A DNA stretch of 18,137 nucleotides from an uncultured Clostridia bacterium. GTDB lineage: Bacteria > Bacillota > Clostridia > UMGS1883. The stretch spans positions 1 to 18,137 of the forward strand of contig CANRER010000010.1 of NCBI GenBank assembly GCA_947629615.1, written 5' to 3'. Below, piece by piece: positions 1 to 6,703 of this stretch (position 1 is the first letter of the stretch; every line of letters begins with the position of its first letter). A program made the position numbers and the translations under genes. A model generated the notes under the pieces. The model did not search any database, was not told the origin of the DNA, and was given only the letters and a program-made list of their open reading frames with translations.

Positions 1-362
1 CGATGATGAGCGAGCTTGGACGCGAAACGGTTTCGGCCTACGCCGCGGCCAAGGGCGGCCTTAAAATGCTCACAAGGAATATATGCTCGGAGTACGGCGA
101 GTACAACATTCAGTGCAACGGCATTGGTCCAGGCTACATAGCCACTCCTCAGACGGCTCCCCTGCGCGAGCGTCAGCCCGACGGCAGCCGCCACCCCTTC
201 GACCAGTTCATCGTTTCCAAAACGCCTCAGGCCCGCTGGGGAACCACCGAGGACCTTATGGGCCCCGCGGTGTTCCTCGCGTCCGACGCGTCGAATTTCG
301 TCAACGGCCACATTCTCTATGTGGACGGCGGCATTCTCGCCTATATCGGCAAGCAGCCCTGA
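1..362 (+). CDS. Gluconate 5-dehydrogenase-type SDR oxidoreductase (5' truncated)
   Basis: This is the C-terminal 119 residues of a short-chain dehydrogenase/reductase; the NAD(P)-binding glycine motif and catalytic Ser lie off the left edge. The YxxxK catalytic pair is visible near the start (SAYAAAKGG, Tyr and Lys at nt 39-41 and 51-53), followed by the family's NGIGPGYIATP segment and the C-terminal FLASDASNFVNGHILYVDGG block. The ending ILAYIGKQP is characteristic of bacterial gluconate 5-dehydrogenases (5-ketogluconate/gluconate interconversion). The related KduD enzyme (2-dehydro-3-deoxygluconate 5-dehydrogenase) is the main alternative. Its two downstream neighbours, a LUD protein and KDG kinase on the same strand, favour a role in hexonate or uronate catabolism. 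The family is sure; the exact substrate is not. Confidence 0.88.
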   Translation, partial: MMSELGRETVSAYAAAKGGLKMLTRNICSEYGEYNIQCNGIGPGYIATPQTAPLRERQPDGSRHPFDQFIVSKTPQARWGTTEDLMGPAVFLASDASNFVNGHILYVDGGILAYIGKQP

Positions 363-412
363 GCGCAAAACAGATAGAAAAGCACAGAGCCGCTAAAAAG
401 GGAGGGTAATTT

Positions 413-1051
413 ATGCATTGGGTTAAAAAATGGTACTGGCAGAAAACCGCCGAGGACGCGGTAAAAATACTTAACGATAAGGGCTACACCGCCATGTACG
501 CCGAAACGGCCGACGACGCCAAGCAGATGGTGCTCGACCTCATACCCGAGGGCTCGTCCGTCGCGGTGGGCGGCAGCGTCACCATCGGCGACATGGGGCT
601 TATCGACATTTTCCGCAGCGATAAGTATAAGTTTTACGAACGCTTCAACACCAGCGGCTACGCCGAAACCTATCAGGTTTACCGTCAGTCGTTTTTGGCG
701 GATTACCTTGTCACAAGCTCAAACGCCATAACGAGGAACGGCGAGATTGTCAACACCGACTCCAGCGGCAACCGCGCGGGGCAGATAATTCTCGGCCCCG
801 AAAAGGTGATTATCGTTGTGGGCGCGAACAAAATCGTTGACGACCTCAACGCCGCCTTTGAGCGCATCCGCGTCGTCGCTCCTCAGAACGCCAAGCGCAT
901 CGGGCATCACTGCCCCTGCGTGGAAACGGGCTACTGCGTGGACTGCGACCACCCCGAAAGCGTGTGCAACGCCACCAGTATCATACATAACGGGCGCAAG
1001 CACCCGGGCCGCTACACCGTTATCGTCGTGGCCGAGGAGCTTGGCTTCTAA
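413..1051 (+). CDS. LUD-domain (LutC/YkgG-like, DUF162) protein
   Basis: A 212-residue protein of the LUD family, often annotated 'lactate utilization protein'. The core AVGGSVTIGDMGL (about residues 51-63) and the stretch AGQIILGPEKVIIVVGANKI (122-141) are typical. A C-terminal cysteine cluster, Cys167, 169, 175, 178 and 185, is visible and could bind metal or an Fe-S cluster; that is inference. The LutABC oxidase partners LutA and LutB are not in the window, so lactate oxidation is not supported. It lies 50 nt after the dehydrogenase, behind a GGGAGGG ribosome binding site, and 78 nt before the KDG kinase. This context suggests an accessory role in sugar-acid catabolism. The true biochemical function of stand-alone LUD proteins is poorly defined. 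Confidence 0.85.
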   Translation: MHWVKKWYWQKTAEDAVKILNDKGYTAMYAETADDAKQMVLDLIPEGSSVAVGGSVTIGDMGLIDIFRSDKYKFYERFNTSGYAETYQVYRQSFLADYLVTSSNAITRNGEIVNTDSSGNRAGQIILGPEKVIIVVGANKIVDDLNAAFERIRVVAPQNAKRIGHHCPCVETGYCVDCDHPESVCNATSIIHNGRKHPGRYTVIVVAEELGF

Positions 1052-1066
1052 AGCAAAAAATCAAAG

Positions 1067-1105
1067 GCAAAGGGCGGGCGTCCGTGGGCGCCCGCGCCTC
1101 TTTGC
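1067..1105 (+). other. Intercistronic GC-rich hairpin between LUD gene and kdgK
   Basis: The arms GCAAAG (1067-1072) and CTTTGC (1100-1105) enclose a GC-rich stem, GGCGGGCG against CGCCCGCGCC, with short bulges. No T-run follows, so it does not look like a terminator. It may be an mRNA processing or stability element that sets different expression of the flanking genes. Confidence 0.45.
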
Positions 1106-1129
1106 GCTAACAGAAAGGATCAAATTCTC

Positions 1130-2155
1130 ATGGCAAAGAAAATCGTTACCTTCGGCGAGATTATGCTCCGCCTTCAAACCCCGGGCCACCAGCGTTTTAT
1201 TCAGGCGCAGAGCCTCGAAGCCACCTACGGCGGCGGCGAGGCCAACGTGGCCGTTTCGCTGGCGAATTACGGCATGGACGCGGAGTTCGTCACCAAGCTG
1301 CCCGATAACCCCATCGGCGCGGCCTGCCTCGCGTCGCTGCGTCAGCATAACGTCGGCACGGCTCACATCGCCCGCGGCGGCGAGCGTCTTGGCATATATT
1401 ATGTGGAAAAGGGAGCCTCGCAGCGCGCGTCAAACGTCGTTTACGACAGGGCCAATTCCTCCATCGCCACCGCCGACCCCGCCGATTTCGACTGGGACGC
1501 TGTTTTTGACGGGGCCGACTGGTTCCACTTCACGGGCATAACCCCGGCTCTCAGCCCGGCCACCGCCGAAATCACCCTCGCGGCCCTCAAGGCGGCCAAG
1601 GCAAAGGGCGTCGAGGTTTCCTGCGACCTCAATTTCCGCAAAAAGCTGTGGACAAGCGAGGAGGCCGGCAAGACCATGGGCAGCCTCATGCAGTATGTGG
1701 ACGTGTGCATCGCCAACGAGGAGGACGCCGAAAAGGTGTTCGGCATTTCCGCCTCCGGCACGAATATCACCGACGGGCAGCTCAGCGACGAGGGCTATAA
1801 GGAGGTCGCGAAGAAGCTCATCGACCGCTTCGGCTTCAAAAAGGTGGCCATTACGCTGCGCGAGTCCATCAGCGCAAGCGAAAATAACTGGGCCGCTCTG
1901 CTCTGCGACGGCGAAAGCTTCTATAAGTCCAAAAAGTATAACATGACTATCGTTGACCGCGTTGGCGGCGGCGACAGCTTCGGCGGCGGCCTTATCTACG
2001 CCCTGCTGAACGACTATTCCATGCAGGACGCTATCGAGTTCGCCGTCGCGGCCTCGTGCCTTAAGCATACTATCGAGGGCGATTTCAACCTTGTCACCTT
2101 GGACGAGGTTAAGAGCCTGATGAAGGGCGACGGCAGCGGGCGCGTGCAGCGATAG
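1130..2155 (+). CDS. kdgK: 2-keto-3-deoxygluconate kinase (PfkB family)
   Basis: A 341-residue ribokinase/PfkB-family sugar kinase. It most likely phosphorylates 2-dehydro-3-deoxygluconate to KDPG, the entry to the lower Entner-Doudoroff pathway. The substrate-binding GGGEANVAV block sits at residues 34-42, the KDG-kinase-like DLNFRKKLW at 167-175, and the PfkB C-terminal signature as VDRVGGGDSFGGGL with the presumed catalytic Asp at 282. The signature carries GGGDSF rather than the more usual GAGDSF, a change at a small anion-hole residue. Length and start (AGAAAGGA ribosome binding site about 12 nt upstream) are normal. It is the last gene of the catabolic cluster and is followed by two terminators. 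Other PfkB substrates such as fructose cannot be fully excluded. Confidence 0.87.
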   Translation: MAKKIVTFGEIMLRLQTPGHQRFIQAQSLEATYGGGEANVAVSLANYGMDAEFVTKLPDNPIGAACLASLRQHNVGTAHIARGGERLGIYYVEKGASQRASNVVYDRANSSIATADPADFDWDAVFDGADWFHFTGITPALSPATAEITLAALKAAKAKGVEVSCDLNFRKKLWTSEEAGKTMGSLMQYVDVCIANEEDAEKVFGISASGTNITDGQLSDEGYKEVAKKLIDRFGFKKVAITLRESISASENNWAALLCDGESFYKSKKYNMTIVDRVGGGDSFGGGLIYALLNDYSMQDAIEFAVAASCLKHTIEGDFNLVTLDEVKSLMKGDGSGRVQR

Positions 2156-2258
2156 CTATAGAATTTGTTTAAGGCATATAAAAGCAATGTACGAGGAAAA
2201 TTGTATGCAAGCTTGTTTAAGCTTTTGGGACAGTTGCACTATCAGTTAATATAATTAA

Positions 2259-2282
2259 AGCCGCCATCCTAGGATGGCGGCT
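2259..2282. terminator. Bidirectional terminator: 24-bp perfect palindrome between convergent genes
   Basis: Both 12-nt arms are AGCCGCCATCCT and its exact complement, so the DNA is a perfect palindrome centred on CCTAGG. As RNA it folds into a strong stem with a minimal CTAG loop. It is followed by CTATTTT on the plus strand and TTTAATTATATTAA on the minus strand. It can end both kdgK (+) and the DUF6514-like gene (-). Confidence 0.75.
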
Positions 2283-2295
2283 ATTTTGGTGGTTA

Positions 2296-2320
2296 GGGCC
2301 GGCATCGCCGACCCCTTTTT
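2296..2320 (+). terminator. Second terminator downstream of kdgK
   Basis: GGGCCGGC, a 3-nt loop ATC and GCCGACCC form a stem with one C-A mismatch, followed directly by CTTTTT. It lies in tandem with the palindrome at 2259-2282 and just before the convergent gene's stop codon. Confidence 0.6.
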
Positions 2321-2329
2321 GGCTTTACT

Positions 2330-2578
2330 TTACCTGACGAGCCAGTCCTCGGCCACATCGCGCAGATGGCACGGATCGACTTCGTTCTCGTAAAGCGCCG
2401 CTATGAAATTTTCAGCTTCGGCCCTCGTGCAAAAGATGTCTTCAAGGCTGTCCTCGCAAATAAGCCTTCCGTCCTCGCGCATACGCGCGCTGACCCCGTA
2501 TACCTCCGCCCCGTCGATATAGGAAACGATGGGTTCGTAAGTATATTCCAAAAGACCGAAACCATTGCCGCACGTCAC
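2330..2578 (-). CDS. DUF6514-like small protein
   Basis: An 82-residue acidic protein of unknown function. The closing segment VDPCHLRDVAEDWL and the middle AEVYGVSAR, together with the small size, resemble the clostridial DUF6514 family. That match is from memory of the family pattern. The open frame extends upstream to 2824, but the start chosen is the GTG at 2578. It has an excellent AGGAGG site 8 nt upstream, and a consensus promoter (-10 at 2663-2668) makes the ATG at 2662 impossible as part of a normal leader. No membrane segment or signal peptide is seen. It is monocistronic, with its own promoter and terminator. Confidence 0.72.
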   Translation of the reverse strand: MTCGNGFGLLEYTYEPIVSYIDGAEVYGVSARMREDGRLICEDSLEDIFCTRAEAENFIAALYENEVDPCHLRDVAEDWLVR

Positions 2579-2662
2579 TTCTCTCACCTCCTGACGGCCG
2601 CAATTCGGGGCGTTCAACAAATTTCTCGCAGATACCCCTCCGCCCCTTGGCTTGTTATCCAT

Positions 2663-2692
2663 ATTATACCACCAAATATTACCAAAAGTCAA
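2663..2692 (-). promoter_or_regulatory. Promoter of the DUF6514-like gene
   Basis: On the minus strand TTGACT (2692-2687), an 18-bp spacer and TATAAT (2668-2663) match the sigma-A consensus closely. The -10 directly abuts an in-frame ATG at 2662, so transcription should begin near 2655 and give a leader of about 77 nt before the GTG at 2578. Confidence 0.75.
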
Positions 2693-2802
2693 GTGTTTGA
2701 GCGGGTTTGCGGGGCCTAAGAAACTTAAAAAGTCGTTGTTGAAAACCGGCAAAAAATATGTCGTTTTTGATTGCAAAATATAAATTTTCGTCGATATGGC
2801 TG

Positions 2803-2838
2803 TTAAAAAACAAAAAATCCCCAATATCTTGGGGAAAA
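2803..2838 (-). terminator. Terminator of the argC-argB-unknown operon
   Basis: On the minus strand a 6-bp stem CCCCAA/TTGGGG with a 4-nt loop (2819-2834) is followed by ATTTTTTGTTTTTT. It lies just after the stop of the 111-residue gene. A-rich sequence on the 5' side could lengthen the stem. Confidence 0.75.
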
Positions 2839-2855
2839 ATTTTTTTGGAAATTAT

Positions 2856-3191
2856 TTACATTTTTCTGTTAATATCGCTGGTATAATATGCCACAACGTT
2901 AATTTCGTTTCCGTTGACGTCCTCGCCGCCGATGATTACCCCGCCGAGGCTCATCAGCTCGCCGAGGCGGGCCTTGTCTATGGCTATGCGGACTACCTCG
3001 CGGTTTTCCGAATAAATGGCTATCTCGCTCTCGTTCACAATGTTTATCACGGCCTCGCGGCAGAGTATTCTCTCGCCCGAGGGGCCGCGGCTGGCCACGT
3101 AGCGCGCCTTGCGGTTCCTTATGCGTTCAAGTATGGCCCGCCGGGCCTCCTGCTCGGCCTTTTCTTCCTTTTTCTTTTTTCCGAAAAGCAC
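2856..3191 (-). CDS. Conserved-looking hypothetical protein downstream of argB
   Basis: A 111-residue protein I do not recognise. It begins with a very basic/acidic segment (LFGKKKKEEKAEQEARR, residues 2-18) predicted helical. A presumably beta-rich C-terminal domain follows, containing ILCREAVINIVNES and LMSLGGVIIGGEDVNGNE. No signal peptide, membrane span or metal motif is seen. Two in-frame GTG starts exist at 3200 and 3191. The GGAAGGG site right after the argB stop is well spaced (8 nt) for 3191 and too close for 3200, so 3191 is preferred. It starts about 15 nt after argB and precedes the operon terminator, so it is cotranscribed with arginine genes. A PilZ-like fold was considered but its RxxxR and D/NxSxxG motifs do not fit. 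Confidence 0.7.
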   Translation of the reverse strand: MLFGKKKKEEKAEQEARRAILERIRNRKARYVASRGPSGERILCREAVINIVNESEIAIYSENREVVRIAIDKARLGELMSLGGVIIGGEDVNGNEINVVAYYTSDINRKM

Positions 3192-3205
3192 GGGAGTCAC
3201 CCTTC

Positions 3206-4069
3206 CTATTTCGTAATCATGGTGCCGATACCCGTATCGGTGAAAATTTCCAGCAGTATGCAGTGCGGTATGCGCCCGTCGATGATGTGGACGCGGTTCA
3301 CGCCGGCCTTAATCGCGTCGAGGCAGCCATGAACCTTGGGTATCATACCGCCGTTGATAACGCCGCTGTCGATAAGGGCCAGCGCGGTCTTGCGGCTCAT
3401 TTCGTAAATTATGCCGCCGTCGGCGTCCTTAACTCCCTCGGTATCGGTGAGGAAAATCAGCTTTTCAGCGCTCATGGCCGAGGCCACGGCCGAGGCCGCC
3501 GCGTCGGCGTTGATGTTGTAGCTGCGGCCCTCGTCGTCGGTGCCGATGGGGGCGATAACGGGTATGTAAAGGTCGTCGCTGATGAGGTCGATAACGTGGG
3601 TGTCCACATCGACCACGCGGCCCACGTAGCCCAAATCCTCCTCGCGGCCGTCCACGGTGGTCGTCATTTTTTCGCACTTAATTATGCTGCCGTCGATGCC
3701 GCAAAGGCCGATGGCCTTGCCGCCCTTGGCGTTCAGCGTTGAAACCACGGCCTTGTTGGTCTTGCCCACAAGCACCATCTGGGCCACGTTCATGGTGGCC
3801 TCGTCGGTATAGCGCAGCCCGTTGATGAAGCGGCTTTCCACATTATACGTTTTTAGCGCGGCGGAAATATCCGGCCCGCCGCCATGCACAACGACCGGCC
3901 TCGCGCCCACGTATTTCAGAAGGGTTATATCCTCCATAACGCTCTGGCGCAGCTCGTCGCTTATCATTGCGTTGCCGCCGTACTTGATGACGATGGTTTT
4001 GCCGCTGAGCCGCTGGATATAGGGAAGGGCCTCTATGAGTATGCCCGCTTTTTTGATGAGTTCTTCCAT
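3206..4069 (-). CDS. argB: Acetylglutamate kinase
   Basis: A 287-residue amino-acid kinase that phosphorylates N-acetylglutamate, the second step of arginine synthesis. Visible marks are IKYGGNAM with Lys29, the VVVHGGGPDIS substrate loop (Gly63-65), NGLRYTDEATM, FLTDTEGVKDADG (ADP site) and the C-terminal GGMIPKVHGCLDAIKAGVNR. The N-terminal helix with EALPYIQRLSGKT before the kinase core is the extension found in arginine-inhibited hexameric enzymes such as those of Thermotoga and Pseudomonas. Feedback inhibition by arginine is therefore expected (inference). AAGGAGAT precedes the ATG, 18 nt after argC. The usual clostridial argJ between argC and argB is missing here. Confidence 0.97.
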   Translation of the reverse strand: MEELIKKAGILIEALPYIQRLSGKTIVIKYGGNAMISDELRQSVMEDITLLKYVGARPVVVHGGGPDISAALKTYNVESRFINGLRYTDEATMNVAQMVLVGKTNKAVVSTLNAKGGKAIGLCGIDGSIIKCEKMTTTVDGREEDLGYVGRVVDVDTHVIDLISDDLYIPVIAPIGTDDEGRSYNINADAAASAVASAMSAEKLIFLTDTEGVKDADGGIIYEMSRKTALALIDSGVINGGMIPKVHGCLDAIKAGVNRVHIIDGRIPHCILLEIFTDTGIGTMITK

Positions 4070-4087
4070 GGTTATCTCCTTACAGTA

Positions 4088-5128
4088 TTACAAGTACAGC
4101 CCGGGCTGTTCAAGGCCCGTTTTTTCGTCCAGACCGAACATAAGGTTCATGTTCTGCACGGCCTGACCCGCCGCGCCCTTGACAAGGTTGTCGATGGCGG
4201 CGACGACTATCACGCGGTTAAGCCGCTTATCGACCACAAGGCCGATGTCCGCGAAGTTGCTGCCGGCGACATGATTGCTTTCGGGCAGCTCGCCCTCGTC
4301 GTAAACGCGCACGAAGTATTCGCCGCCGTAAAATTCCCTGTAAAGCCCGAGCAGCTCCGCCGCGCTACGATATTCCCTGAGGTTCGCGTAGCAGGTGGCG
4401 AAGATACCGCGCTTCATCGGCACAAGGTGCGGGCTGAACGAAAGGACTATCTCCTCCCCGGCGAGCAGGCTCAGCTCCTGTTCTATCTCGCTGGTGTGGC
4501 GGTGCGTGGCAAGCTTATAGGCCTTCATGTTTTCGGTACACTCGCAGAAGTGGTAATCGAGCGCGAGGCCGCGGCCCGCTCCGCTGACGCCGCTTTTAGC
4601 GTCTATAATAATGGAAGAATTGTCTATAAGGCCGTTCTTCACGAGGGGGGCCATCGCCAAAATGGAGCAGGTGGTGTAGCAGCCGGGATTGCCCACCAGC
4701 CGAGTGCGCTTTATCTCGTCGCGGTGCAGCTCGCACAGGCCGTAGACCGACTCCTTCAAAAGCTCCGGCGCGGAGTGGGGCTGGCCGTACCACTTTTCGT
4801 AAACCTTAACGTCGTTATAGCGGAAATCGCCGCTGAGGTCGATAACGCGCAGGCCCGCTCCGTAAAGCGCGGGAATGACCTCCTTCGACGCGCCGTGCGG
4901 CAGGGCCGTGAACACCACGTCGCAGCGGCGGGCGGCCTCCTCCACGCTAAGCTCCTCGCACACAAGGTCGCACACGCCGCGCAGGCTTTGGTATACGTCG
5001 CTGATTTTTTGCCCCTTGAAGGTTTGCGAAACGACCATCGTCAACTCGCACCCCGGGTGACGCGCAAGCAAGCGCACGGTTTCTATGCCGGCGTAGCCCG
5101 TCGCGCCGAGAACTCCCGCTTTAATCAT
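4088..5128 (-). CDS. argC: N-acetyl-gamma-glutamyl-phosphate reductase
   Basis: A 346-residue NADPH-dependent reductase making N-acetylglutamate semialdehyde, the third step of arginine synthesis. The Rossmann glycine motif GVLGATGYAG is at residues 5-14, the catalytic GNPGCYT has Cys150, and DAKSGVSGAG and the SFSPHLVPMKRG block are present. An in-frame start exists upstream at 5161, but the ATG at 5128 begins exactly where family members do and has GGAGAAAGCT in front. First gene of the minus-strand operon argC-argB-unknown; its promoter carries ARG-box-like sites at 5212-5245. Confidence 0.97.
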   Translation of the reverse strand: MIKAGVLGATGYAGIETVRLLARHPGCELTMVVSQTFKGQKISDVYQSLRGVCDLVCEELSVEEAARRCDVVFTALPHGASKEVIPALYGAGLRVIDLSGDFRYNDVKVYEKWYGQPHSAPELLKESVYGLCELHRDEIKRTRLVGNPGCYTTCSILAMAPLVKNGLIDNSSIIIDAKSGVSGAGRGLALDYHFCECTENMKAYKLATHRHTSEIEQELSLLAGEEIVLSFSPHLVPMKRGIFATCYANLREYRSAAELLGLYREFYGGEYFVRVYDEGELPESNHVAGSNFADIGLVVDKRLNRVIVVAAIDNLVKGAAGQAVQNMNLMFGLDEKTGLEQPGLYL

Positions 5129-5211
5129 AGCTTTCTCCAATCCGCCGCTGCGCCCCGGCACGAATTTTTAACTGCGCAGAATATACAAAATACGGTACAA
5201 CTATAATATGT

Positions 5212-5246
5212 TTTATAATTATACAACCCCGCGCATAAAATTGCAA
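5212..5246 (-). promoter_or_regulatory. argC promoter with two ARG-box-like operators
   Basis: On the minus strand TTGCAA (5246-5241), a 17-bp spacer and TATAAT (5223-5218) form the promoter. TGTATAATTATAAA (5225-5212) overlaps the -10 and TGCAATTTTATGCG (5245-5232) overlaps the -35. Their starts are 20 bp apart. They match the general ARG-box pattern TGAATWWWWATTCA at about 11 and 10 of 14 positions. The same layout is seen at argD (13912-13946). Binding by an ArgR/AhrC repressor is inferred. Confidence 0.65.
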
Positions 5247-5266
5247 GGGTTTTTTGAAAATTTTTA

Positions 5267-5295
5267 TTGATTTTTCCAAACTTTTTTGCTATAAT
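5267..5295 (+). promoter_or_regulatory. purA promoter
   Basis: TTGATT (5267-5272), a 17-bp spacer and TATAAT (5290-5295) precede purA by 65 nt. The leader holds an AGGAGGT site at 5349-5355. I see no PurR box and no purine riboswitch. It is divergent from the argC promoter, whose -35 lies only about 20 bp away. Confidence 0.72.
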
Positions 5296-5360
5296 GAAAC
5301 AGGCGCGTCGAAATACGGCCCGCCAACGGTTATCCCGATGATATATTAGGAGGTATTATT

Positions 5361-6632
5361 ATGCCGTCAAAGGTAGTTATGGGCGCCCAATGGGGCGACG
5401 AGGGCAAGGGCAAGGTCATCGACATTCTCGCGGCCAAAAGCCAAGTGGTTGTTCGCTCGCAGGGCGGGAACAACGCGGGCCACACGGTTCAGGCCGGCGG
5501 CGAGCAGTATAAGCTCCACCTCACTCCCTCGGGCATACTTTATCCCGATACACTGTGCATAATCGGCAACGGCGTTGTGGTCGACCCGAAGGTTCTTTTG
5601 GAGGAGATAGATATGCTCACCTCCCGAGGGGTAGATGTGAGCGGCCTCAAGGTGGACGCGAGGGCCCATGTTATCCTTCCTTATCATATTGCGTTGGACG
5701 GGCTGTCCGAAAAAATGCGCGGCAAGGGCGAAATAGGCACCACCGGCCGAGGCATAGGCCCCTGCTACATGGATAAGGCCGAGCGCAGCGGCATACGTAT
5801 GCACGAATTTCTCGACGAGGCGACCTTCCGCCGCAGGTTTAAGGAAAACCTCGCCGTCAAAAATATGTTCATTGAAAAGGTATACGGCGAAAAGCCGCTC
5901 AAATACGAGGACTACGTTGAGGAGTACGTCGGCTACGCAAAGCGGCTGCGCCCCTTCATGGCCGACTGCACCGTGCTTCTGCACGACGCGATAAAGGCCG
6001 GCAAGGACGTGCTTTTCGAGGGCGCGCAGGCGACGCTGCTCGACATAGACCTCGGCACCTACCCCTACGTCACCTCCTCGCACCCCGTCAGCGGCGGCGT
6101 GTGCATAGGCAGCGGCGTAGGCCCCACCGTCATCGACGAGTGCATAGGCGTTGTTAAGGCCTATACCACGCGCGTGGGCAAGGGCCCCTTCCCCACCGAG
6201 CTGTTCGACGCGACCGGCGACCTTATCCGCGAGCGCGGCGGCGAGTTCGGCACGACGACCGGACGGCCCCGCCGCTGCGGCTGGTTCGACGCGGTTATCG
6301 TCCGCTTCGCGGTGCGCACCAGCGGCCTTGGCAGCATAGCCGTGAACAAAATCGACACCCTCGCGAACCTCGGCGACATAAAGCTTTGCACGGGCTATAA
6401 GTACCGCGGGGAGCTTCTGCGCGACTTCCCCTATTCGCTGGACATTCTGGCCGAGTGCGAGCCGGTATACGAAACGCTCCCCGGCTGGGAGGGCGACCTC
6501 GGCTCGGTAAAGAGCTACGACGAGCTTCCCGCAAACGCGAAGCGGTATATTGAGCGTATCGAGGAGCTTTGCGACGTGAAGGTTTCGATGGTCGGCGTCG
6601 GCCCGGACAGAACGCAAATTTTGGAAAGATAG
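5361..6632 (+). CDS. purA: Adenylosuccinate synthetase
   Basis: A 423-residue GTP-dependent enzyme joining IMP and aspartate, the first committed step to AMP. All family motifs are present: QWGDEGKGK with catalytic Asp13, GGNNAGHT with His41, GTTGRGIGPCYMDKAERSG (IMP loop), FEGAQATLLDIDLGTYPYVT, the aspartate-binding TTTGRPRRCGWFD and the GTP-specifying VNKIDTL. Length is normal for the family. It is monocistronic, with its own promoter and a strong terminator. Confidence 0.98.
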   Translation: MPSKVVMGAQWGDEGKGKVIDILAAKSQVVVRSQGGNNAGHTVQAGGEQYKLHLTPSGILYPDTLCIIGNGVVVDPKVLLEEIDMLTSRGVDVSGLKVDARAHVILPYHIALDGLSEKMRGKGEIGTTGRGIGPCYMDKAERSGIRMHEFLDEATFRRRFKENLAVKNMFIEKVYGEKPLKYEDYVEEYVGYAKRLRPFMADCTVLLHDAIKAGKDVLFEGAQATLLDIDLGTYPYVTSSHPVSGGVCIGSGVGPTVIDECIGVVKAYTTRVGKGPFPTELFDATGDLIRERGGEFGTTTGRPRRCGWFDAVIVRFAVRTSGLGSIAVNKIDTLANLGDIKLCTGYKYRGELLRDFPYSLDILAECEPVYETLPGWEGDLGSVKSYDELPANAKRYIERIEELCDVKVSMVGVGPDRTQILER

Positions 6633-6637
6633 TCATA

Positions 6638-6672
6638 AAAAAGCGGCGGGCCAAGGGCCTGCCGCTTTTTTT
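6638..6672. terminator. Bidirectional terminator between purA and the MATE gene
   Basis: A 10-bp stem GCGGCGGGCC/GGCCTGCCGC with one G-U pair and loop AAG is flanked by A-runs on the left and T-runs on the right. It therefore works in both directions for the two convergent genes. Confidence 0.9.
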
Positions 6673-6703
6673 AATTTTTTCTGCCGGCCCCTGTGCCTCC
6701 ACA

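Noticed and set aside
2199..2232. AAGCTT-GTTT-AAGCTT hairpin after kdgK as an additional terminator or small RNA
   Set aside because: The stem is only 6 AT-rich base pairs with a short T-run, and no promoter supports an RNA gene.
2856..3191. PilZ domain in the protein after argB
   Set aside because: An RNRKAR-type and an LMSLGG-type segment exist, but their spacing and sequence do not fit the RxxxR and D/NxSxxG motifs.
3884..5206. 440-codon plus-strand frame opposite argC and the start of argB
   Set aside because: Spans two certain genes of the other strand and has biased, featureless composition.
5296..5360. Possible purine riboswitch or PurR box before purA
   Set aside because: The leader is only about 60 nt and shows neither the conserved purine-riboswitch loops nor a PurR-type motif.
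5367..6617. 416-codon minus-strand frame opposite purA
   Set aside because: Shadow of the well-supported adenylosuccinate synthetase gene, with no ribosome binding site or family likeness.
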